This document shows, in pieces, positions 1 through 4,065 of a stretch of DNA of 6,304 bases. The stretch is from the NCBI GenBank assembly GCA_958426095.1, contig CATZYB010000145.1:1-6304 (forward strand), written 5' to 3'. Position numbers and translations under genes: made by a program. The notes under the pieces are model-generated. The model ran no database searches, was not told where the DNA came from, and worked only from the letters and a program-made list of their open reading frames with translations. Positions within the stretch are counted from its first letter, which is position 1. Every line of letters starts with the position of its first letter. This DNA is from an uncultured Lachnospiraceae bacterium. GTDB lineage: Bacteria > Bacillota > Clostridia > Lachnospirales > Lachnospiraceae.

Positions 1-729
1 CTCGCAAAGTGTTCCGAAATCCTCGCCACGGACTTTTTCCAAAGCACGTTTAACAACGCCCGGGCCGCTGACTCCCACATTGATGACAACATCTCCTTCG
101 GTGACACCATGGAAAGCTCCGGCCATGAACGGATTATCATCCGGTGCATTGCAAAATACAACCAGTTTTGCACAGCCAAGAGAATCGGCATCCTTTGTCA
201 GTTCGGCCGTTTCAAGAATCTTTTCGCCGAGAAGCTTTACTGCATCCATGTCGATTCCTGTTTTTGTAGAACCTACATTAACGGAACTGCACACCCGTTC
301 TGTGGAGGCCAATGCTCTCGGAATGGATTCAATCAATAAACGGTCGCTGGCCGTCATCCCTTTCGAAACGAGAGCCGAATAGCCGCCGAGAAAATTAACG
401 CCAACTTCCAGGGCCGCTTTATCCAAAGTTTTTGCGATTTCCACATAATCATCGACCGTCTTACAGCAGGAACCGCCGATCAAACTGATCGGGGTCACGG
501 AAATTCTTTTATTTACAATCGGAATACCAAATTCATTTTCAATCTCACAGCCGGTAGATACGAGATCCTTAGCTTTTGTCGTAATCTTATGATAAATATT
601 TTCACAAACTTTATGCACATCCGTATCACAGCAATCCAAAAGACTGATTCCCATCGTGATCGTCCGCACATCCAAATTGGATTCTTCAATCATCTTGTTG
701 GTTTCCTGTACCTCGTATAAATTAATCAT
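1..729 (-). CDS. PFL family protein (UPF0210/DUF711), N-terminal part, cut by window edge
   Basis: The first 243 codons are open from an ATG at 729 to the left edge with no stop, so the C-terminal part lies outside the window. Family members are usually about 450 residues, so roughly half is seen. The protein starts MINLYEVQETNKMI and contains the stretches TITMGISLLDC, ISVTPISLIGG, GVNFLGGYSALVSKG, ERVCSSVNVGSTKTGID and FCNAPDDNPFMAGAF, which I recognise as PFL/UPF0210 style. The family is named for a structural likeness to pyruvate formate-lyase, but no reaction is established, and I see no glycyl-radical motif in this half. It is probably cytoplasmic, since there is no signal peptide or membrane segment. 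The start is supported by AGAGGTGA seven bases upstream (GAGG core to ATG). It follows the ACT-domain gene by 11 nt, an arrangement common in Bacillota and archaea that suggests the two act together, perhaps with the ACT protein as regulator (inference). Confidence 0.9.
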   Translation of the reverse strand, partial: MINLYEVQETNKMIEESNLDVRTITMGISLLDCCDTDVHKVCENIYHKITTKAKDLVSTGCEIENEFGIPIVNKRISVTPISLIGGSCCKTVDDYVEIAKTLDKAALEVGVNFLGGYSALVSKGMTASDRLLIESIPRALASTERVCSSVNVGSTKTGIDMDAVKLLGEKILETAELTKDADSLGCAKLVVFCNAPDDNPFMAGAFHGVTEGDVVINVGVSGPGVVKRALEKVRGEDFGTLCE

Positions 730-740
730 GTCGTCACCTC

Positions 741-1013
741 TTAAATTCTGTGCATACAGTTGAAAATATCTTCATGCTGCATCTTGATTTTTACTCCGAT
801 CTGCTCACCGACTTCTCTCAGCTCTTTTGAAAGCACCTCAAATTCTTTTGCAGCGGCATTCGTGTCCACGATCATCATCATATTAAAATAATCCTGTACG
901 ATCGTCTGGGAAATATCCAGGATATTTACATTATTCTCTGCCAGATAGGTACATACTTTTGCAATAATTCCTACGGTGTCTTTTCCAATTACAGTGATAA
1001 TTGTTTTTTTCAT
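741..1013 (-). CDS. ACT domain protein, UPF0237 family
   Basis: A 90-residue protein made of a single ACT domain, close to the family's usual length. The pattern is typical of UPF0237: a first beta strand (KKTIITVIGKD, residues 2-12), the ligand-loop region GKDTVGIIAKV (10-20), LAENNVNILDISQT (24-37), a hydrophobic strand FNMMMIVD (43-50), and the characteristic C-terminus MQHEDIFNCMHRI (78-90). ACT domains commonly bind amino acids or other small ligands at dimer interfaces; the ligand here cannot be told from sequence. No catalytic domain is attached, so a stand-alone regulatory subunit is the natural reading. AGGAGG lies eight bases before the ATG. The gene sits 20 nt after the MBL-fold gene and 11 nt before the PFL-family gene, so it is almost certainly in the same operon. 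Identification is firm; biological role is unknown. Confidence 0.93.
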   Translation of the reverse strand: MKKTIITVIGKDTVGIIAKVCTYLAENNVNILDISQTIVQDYFNMMMIVDTNAAAKEFEVLSKELREVGEQIGVKIKMQHEDIFNCMHRI

Positions 1014-1033
1014 CTTTCTTTCCTCCTATATTC

Positions 1034-1813
1034 CTATAATGCCAGGTCAAATAAATGTCCCGCATGATCCCTCGGGGCTACGTCAACTTTTACCGAATCT
1101 TCAACTTCATTTTTCACTGTTGCCAACGCCAGATCCGGATAATTATTTTCCTTGCTCAAATGACCCAGGATTACCTGATCAAGCCGGTCATGCATTAATT
1201 CTGTGACCAGTTGAGCCGCCTTTTCATTACACAGATGACCTCGTTCACCCAAAATGCGCCGCTTCAGATAATATGGATAAGGTCCTGCCTGAAGCATATG
1301 TATATCATGGTTTGCTTCTACATAAAGCAGATTGGAATCTTTCAGCCGTTCCACAATGGACTCGTCATAATATCCCAGGTCCGTAACCATTCCGAGCTTC
1401 CGTCCGCCGTCCCGGATCAAAAAGCTTACCGGGTCCACTGCGTCGTGAGAAATGGAAAAAGATTCTACGGAAAGACTTCCAACCGAAAATTCCCGTCCGG
1501 CTTCGACAGGCATGAACAGTTCCCGATCAATCTTTCCAAGGTTTCCCATTTCAGAAATCTGGCGCAATGTCTTCTCTGTACCATAAATCGGTATATGAAA
1601 CTTCCGTGCAAGCACGCCAAGTCCGGAAATGTGATCCGTATGTTCATGGGTAATCAATATTCCCTGAATATCACGGCCTTCCAGTTCAAATGTTTTCAAT
1701 CCTTCACAAATGCGTTTACAACTAATCCCGGCATCGATAAGGATATGGGTATCTTCATTTCCGGCATAAAGACAGTTTCCACTGCTGCCGCTGGCAATGG
1801 TGCCAAATTTCAT
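1034..1813 (-). CDS. MBL-fold metallo-hydrolase, WalJ/YycJ-like
   Basis: A 259-residue metallo-beta-lactamase-fold protein starting MKFGTIASGSSGNCLYAG, the usual N-terminus of WalJ/YycJ-like members. Metal ligands are visible: HEHTDH at residues 56-61 (the HxHxDH motif), His123 in SHDAVDP, Asp145 in TDLGYYD and His218 in ILGHLS; ANHD (167-170) and RGHLC (192-196) are also family-like. The fold should bind two metal ions. YycJ of Bacillus has been linked to DNA exonuclease activity and mismatch repair, so a nuclease role is plausible but inferred. No signal peptide is present. The reading frame is open 20 codons further up to an ATG at 1873, but that stretch is the promoter; the ATG at 1813 has AGAGGAA seven bases upstream, while the ATG at 1819 is too close to it. 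Unlike Bacillus, no walRK genes adjoin it; here it heads an operon with the ACT and PFL genes. Confidence 0.9.
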   Translation of the reverse strand: MKFGTIASGSSGNCLYAGNEDTHILIDAGISCKRICEGLKTFELEGRDIQGILITHEHTDHISGLGVLARKFHIPIYGTEKTLRQISEMGNLGKIDRELFMPVEAGREFSVGSLSVESFSISHDAVDPVSFLIRDGGRKLGMVTDLGYYDESIVERLKDSNLLYVEANHDIHMLQAGPYPYYLKRRILGERGHLCNEKAAQLVTELMHDRLDQVILGHLSKENNYPDLALATVKNEVEDSVKVDVAPRDHAGHLFDLAL

Positions 1814-1820
1814 GCTCATC

Positions 1821-1829
1821 TTCCTCTCT
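1821..1829 (-). promoter_or_regulatory. Ribosome binding site that fixes the MBL-fold gene start
   Basis: On the minus strand this reads AGAGAGGAA. Its last base is seven nucleotides before the ATG at 1813 but only one before the ATG at 1819, so the downstream ATG (protein MKFGTI...) is favoured. The long extension to 1873 has its own start codon inside the -35 region of the promoter and no Shine-Dalgarno site of this quality. Confidence 0.75.
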
Positions 1830-1844
1830 TGTAATCCACAGCTT

Positions 1845-1873
1845 ATTATAATACGAAACCCGAAAAACGGCAA
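1845..1873 (-). promoter_or_regulatory. Sigma-A type promoter of the MBL-ACT-PFL operon
   Basis: On the minus strand, TTGCCG (1868-1873, four of six matches to TTGACA) is followed after exactly 17 nt by a perfect TATAAT (1845-1850). The predicted transcription start is near 1838, giving a leader of about 25 nt before the ATG at 1813, enough for the ribosome binding site. It lies directly behind the terminator of the upstream gene, which supports a separate transcription unit. No operator-like repeat is evident, so expression may be constitutive (inference). Confidence 0.8.
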
Positions 1874-1878
1874 TACAG

Positions 1879-1923
1879 AAAAAGGACCCTGAATGCAAAT
1901 TTGATCACATCCAAAGTCCTTTT
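1879..1923 (-). terminator. Intrinsic terminator after the cell wall hydrolase gene
   Basis: About 25 nt after the hydrolase stop codon, the minus-strand RNA can fold into a long hairpin (1880-1923). Its outer arms AAAAGGAC and GTCCTTTT match perfectly; three further pairs (two G-U) and an inner five-pair stem GGATG/CATTC continue the helix to about 16 pairs, closing a 12-nt loop. The distal arm ends in a run of five T (1879-1883), so the U-tract partly overlaps the stem. Position, stem and U-run together make this a convincing Rho-independent terminator. It ends six bases before the next -35 box, insulating the two units. Confidence 0.85.
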
Positions 1924-1948
1924 GAATCCATACTAAGCTTGTTTATTT

Positions 1949-3151
1949 TTAATAGTTATAGAATGTATGTCCGCCGATCACGATATATTCGCTCACAGTT
2001 GACGTATCTACATAGCCATTAAAGTAATAATAGCCACCAATATTATTGACACCAGCCAAAGCCTCCTGAGCAGCCTGCATACAGGATTCGCTCGGTCCGC
2101 TGTAAAGCACACTGTCAAGAGCACCGTTATGAGCTCCCGGGAACTGTCCCGGTGCATAGATCACTCCGGCAATAGTATTATCGAATCGTGGATCTTTCAC
2201 CCGATTTAAGATGACATTGGCCACCGCCAGCTGTCCCTCATAAGGTTCTGCACCAGATTCCACATAGACCATACAGGCCAGCAAATATGCCTCATCTGAT
2301 GTTACAGATAAAGCAGAGGATGCTGTCACACTTTCCGGCTGTACACCGGAACTTTCCGAAGCATTTCTATCTGTGTCGGCCTGCTTTTCAGCATTTAGCA
2401 CTGCCGCCGCTGAACCTGCAAAAACAGCAGTTTCTTCTTCAGCTATAGATACAGCTTCACCCAGCTCAATGCTTTCTTCCACATACTCACTGGCTACGAA
2501 GCCCTCTCCATCGCCAAGATTGATCCGTGTCCACTCTTCTCCGCTTTCAACTACCGAAAAAATCTCGCTCTGAACCGCTGTCGCAACAACCTCGCTGTCC
2601 ATATCCGCCTCCCGACGGATATTTAATGAATCGGCTGTCACCGTGACATTCCGGCGCCCGATTTCTTTTGCCAACAGCTCGGCATCGTAACCGATTGAAA
2701 TATCCTTTGTGGCGATATATCCTGTGACATTTCCCGAAGAAATTTTCGTCCACTCCGGTCCCCATTCTTCGACCGTGCCACTGGAAGCCGGGTATATCTT
2801 ACCTGCGATCTCACTTTCACTGCTGTCTTCAGAATGAATTTCCAGATAAGGTTCTGTGTTCACCACGAACTTTCCTGAAAATTCTCCATTGTAGAACAGA
2901 CGTGTGACCCCCATCAAACTGTTCAGTACATCAGTCTTATTCAGTGTAATGTCTTTTAGTCCAACTTCAGGTGCCTTTTGGGAAACAAGCTTTTCTGAAT
3001 TCGGTGTCATTTCCGCATCCGATCTGTTCGATACAGTCTCCTCGCTTTTTGTCTCTTCGGCAAATACAGACACTGTATTGCCAAACATCAGCGAAACGGC
3101 CATCACCGTACCGATCATATGTAGCATGACATTGCGTAATTTCTTACCCAT
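1949..3151 (-). CDS. Secreted SH3-domain cell wall hydrolase (SleB/CwlJ type)
   Basis: A 400-residue exported protein. Residues 1-31 form a signal peptide: KKLR, then a hydrophobic core, then VFA before EE, so cleavage is likely after Ala31. An acidic, Ser/Thr-rich stretch follows to about residue 65. Two SH3-like domains come next: a divergent one (about 95-152, with EEWGPEWTKISSGNVTGYI) and a typical one (about 168-226, with SLNIRREAD and GEEWTRINLGDGEGFVA). An Ala/Glu/Ser-rich linker (227-284) leads to a Hydrolase_2 (SleB/CwlJ) domain at 286-400, with YVESGAEPYEGQLAVANVILNRV and a GYYYFNG/HTFYNY end. Glu298 in YVESGAEP is the likely catalytic acid. Known relatives cleave peptidoglycan, some during spore germination; spore versus vegetative use cannot be decided here. 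AGAGGTGA precedes the ATG. It has its own promoter and terminator, so it is a single-gene unit. The lack of a lipobox or sortase signal suggests release or SH3-mediated wall binding. Confidence 0.92.
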   Translation of the reverse strand: MGKKLRNVMLHMIGTVMAVSLMFGNTVSVFAEETKSEETVSNRSDAEMTPNSEKLVSQKAPEVGLKDITLNKTDVLNSLMGVTRLFYNGEFSGKFVVNTEPYLEIHSEDSSESEIAGKIYPASSGTVEEWGPEWTKISSGNVTGYIATKDISIGYDAELLAKEIGRRNVTVTADSLNIRREADMDSEVVATAVQSEIFSVVESGEEWTRINLGDGEGFVASEYVEESIELGEAVSIAEEETAVFAGSAAAVLNAEKQADTDRNASESSGVQPESVTASSALSVTSDEAYLLACMVYVESGAEPYEGQLAVANVILNRVKDPRFDNTIAGVIYAPGQFPGAHNGALDSVLYSGPSESCMQAAQEALAGVNNIGGYYYFNGYVDTSTVSEYIVIGGHTFYNY

Positions 3152-3170
3152 ATTTCACCTCTTTACTTGT

Positions 3171-3195
3171 AATGTGCCCGCTCAGCGAACACATT
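3171..3195 (-). promoter_or_regulatory. Stable hairpin in the leader of the wall hydrolase mRNA
   Basis: The leader RNA can form an uninterrupted 11-pair hairpin: arms AATGTGTTCGC and GCGGGCACATT (two G-U pairs), with the three-base loop TGA. It ends eight bases before the AGAGGTGA ribosome binding site at 3155-3162 and leaves that site free. It is not followed by a U-run, so it is not a terminator; it could protect the 5' end of the message, bind a protein, or be a DNA operator. It matches no riboswitch class I know. Confidence 0.55.
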
Positions 3196-3216
3196 CTGTA
3201 TAAGTGTTTCATACAG
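3196..3216. promoter_or_regulatory. Inverted repeat around the predicted transcription start (candidate operator)
   Basis: The arms CTGTAT and ATACAG are perfect 6-bp inverted repeats separated by 9 bp. The predicted start of transcription, near 3214, falls inside one arm, so only part of it would be in the RNA. That placement fits a repressor site better than an RNA hairpin. The repeat directly abuts the leader hairpin. The binding protein is unknown. Confidence 0.4.
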
Positions 3217-3220
3217 GCGT

Positions 3221-3249
3221 ATTCTATCAAATTATTAAATCCTTGTCAA
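3221..3249 (-). promoter_or_regulatory. Near-consensus sigma-A promoter of the wall hydrolase gene
   Basis: On the minus strand, a perfect TTGACA (3244-3249) is followed after 17 nt by TAGAAT (3221-3226, five of six matches to TATAAT). Transcription should begin near 3214, giving a leader of about 60 nt before the ATG at 3151. This is the strongest promoter in the window by consensus, and points to vegetative sigma-A control rather than a sporulation sigma factor. Such a strong promoter with inverted repeats on the -35 box and at the start suggests repression under some condition (inference). Confidence 0.85.
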
Positions 3250-3256
3250 ATCAAGG
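3241..3256. promoter_or_regulatory. Inverted repeat over the -35 box (candidate operator)
   Basis: CCTTG and CAAGG form perfect 5-bp arms with a 6-bp spacer, and the -35 hexamer at 3244-3249 lies wholly inside the repeat. A protein bound here would block RNA polymerase. The arms are short and could occur by chance, so confidence is modest. Confidence 0.35.
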
Positions 3257-3270
3257 GGTTCTACACAAGA

Positions 3271-3357
3271 TTTCGATTTTTTCTATTTTATTCTCCCCAT
3301 ATATTGTATTTTTTCTTTAAAATCTATTAATTTTGTTAATTTTTTCTTTCGATTTTT
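3271..3357. repeat. Short direct repeats in the A/T-rich tract
   Basis: The 11-base word TTTCGATTTTT occurs on the plus strand at 3271-3281 and 3347-3357, 76 bp apart. A second 10-base word, TTTTGTTAAT, occurs at 3331-3340 and 3374-3383. The copies are exact, but the tract is so poor in G and C that such repeats are easily expected by chance. They may be slippage products or protein sites; nothing else marks a mobile element or origin. Confidence 0.35.
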
Positions 3358-3365
3358 CGTGATTT

Positions 3366-3394
3366 TTTATAATTTTTGTTAATATTTTTGTAAA
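3366..3394 (-). promoter_or_regulatory. Possible second promoter in the A-rich tract
   Basis: TTTACA (3389-3394) and TATAAA (3366-3371), each one base from consensus, are separated by 17 nt on the minus strand. If used, transcription would start near 3359 and give an A-rich leader of about 200 nt for the wall hydrolase gene. In a tract with this composition, matches arise readily by chance, so this is only a candidate. Confidence 0.3.
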
Positions 3395-3433
3395 AAATTA
3401 TCAACATTTTTTTGCCCATTCTCCACATTGGTG

Positions 3434-4021
3434 CTATTTGCACAGGGATTTTAGCTGTTTTTCTACATTTTCAAGGTCAAAATTGTTATCGATCACCACA
3501 TCACACCCATTTAAAAATACCGACTCCGGAAGCTGGGAAGCAAAGATAGCATCCATTTTTTCATCACTATAACCCCGTGAAATACGCAGCCGTTCCCGTC
3601 GGATCTCCGGCTTCACATAGACATACCAGAAGCTTTCACAGACACCGATCTCCTTTAATTCGTCCATTAAAGCCGCCTCTACGGCGATCATCGAATAATC
3701 ATTTTCTGTCCGCCACTCGCGGACTTTGTTTCGAACCCATTCGTATACCTGCGGATGGGTACACTGATTAAGAGCCTGCCGTTTCTCCACGTCTTCAAAA
3801 ACAATGGAGGCAATTTTAGGCCGGTCTAATCGCCCTTCACTGTCAAGAATTTCTTCTCCAAAAACTTCTACGATCATCTCATAGCTTTTTTCTCCCGGCT
3901 CACACAGATCCCGTGCCACATCATCCGTGCGGATCACACCACAGTTAAATTTTTCTTCAAGGAGGCGCAGTACTTCGGATTTTCCGCTGCCTACGCCGCC
4001 TGTAATTCCAACGACTTTCAT
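3434..4021 (-). CDS. coaE: Dephospho-CoA kinase
   Basis: A 195-residue cytoplasmic P-loop kinase, the normal length for CoaE. It catalyses the last step of coenzyme A synthesis: ATP-dependent phosphorylation of the 3'-hydroxyl of dephospho-CoA ribose. Visible motifs are the Walker A loop GITGGVGSGKS (residues 5-15), the substrate-side Asp33 in TDDVARDLCEPG, the conserved HP (89-90), the lid segment RRERLRISRG (141-150), and the C-terminal SQLPESVFLNGCDVVIDNN. Two variations stand out: the usual PLLFE-like segment reads AALMDE here, and the first acid of the usual DAD motif is Arg. Neither removes the P-loop or Asp33, so the enzyme should be active. The ATG at 4021 has AAGGA nine bases upstream within GAGGAAAAGGA; a nearer upstream ATG at 4031 is out of frame. 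It follows polA by 44 nt with no terminator between, so the two are probably co-transcribed; polA-coaE adjacency is common in Bacillota. Confidence 0.95.
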   Translation of the reverse strand: MKVVGITGGVGSGKSEVLRLLEEKFNCGVIRTDDVARDLCEPGEKSYEMIVEVFGEEILDSEGRLDRPKIASIVFEDVEKRQALNQCTHPQVYEWVRNKVREWRTENDYSMIAVEAALMDELKEIGVCESFWYVYVKPEIRRERLRISRGYSDEKMDAIFASQLPESVFLNGCDVVIDNNFDLENVEKQLKSLCK

Positions 4022-4065
4022 CCTTTTTCATCCTTTTCCTCTATATATAATATACGTCTTTCGGC

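Larger units (their letters stand above)
3152..3433 (-). other. A-rich intergenic control region without a gene
   Basis: This 282-nt gap separates coaE from the wall hydrolase gene. I see no coding sequence in it. The sense (minus) strand is very rich in A between about 3268 and 3415, with many runs of four to seven A, so DNA bending or easy melting is possible. The half nearest the hydrolase gene has normal composition and carries the promoter, two inverted repeats and the leader hairpin described separately. No convincing terminator for coaE is visible: the only small stem near its stop (GTGC/GCAC, 3431-3443) has no U-run after it, so some coaE transcripts may read through. Confidence 0.8.

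Noticed and set aside
80..382. Plus-strand open frame opposite the PFL-family gene
   Set aside because: The minus-strand frame is open throughout and has family motifs; the plus-strand product is low-complexity Ser/Thr/Ala-rich shadow sequence.
1211..1834. A 207-codon open frame on the plus strand opposite the MBL-fold gene
   Set aside because: It is antisense to a gene with clear metal-binding motifs, its translation has no recognisable domain, and it has no promoter or ribosome binding site of note.
2904..3203. Plus-strand open frame running from the hydrolase gene into its promoter
   Set aside because: It is antisense to the signal peptide region and crosses the leader hairpin; no domain or start signal supports it.
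3152..3220. WalR binding site (TGTWAH-N5-TGTWAH) upstream of the wall hydrolase
   Set aside because: TGTAAT and TGTATA-like words occur, but no pair with the right spacing and fifth base is present on either strand.
3152..3433. Riboswitch, T-box or small RNA gene in the long gap
   Set aside because: The only structured RNA is a simple 11-pair hairpin; no conserved core of a known class, T-box sequence or terminator-antiterminator pair is visible.
3250..3433. Origin of replication or CRISPR array in the A/T-rich tract
   Set aside because: There are no origin genes, no exact DnaA boxes and no regularly spaced repeats; the direct repeats are short and only two-fold.
3431..3443. Small stem GTGC/GCAC at the coaE stop codon as a terminator
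   Set aside because: Only four pairs, and the downstream minus strand is A-rich rather than U-rich, so it lacks the required U-run.
4022..4065. Separate promoter for coaE in the TATA-rich spacer after polA
   Set aside because: A -10-like word is present, but no acceptable -35 box lies 16-18 nt upstream, so co-transcription with polA is the simpler reading.
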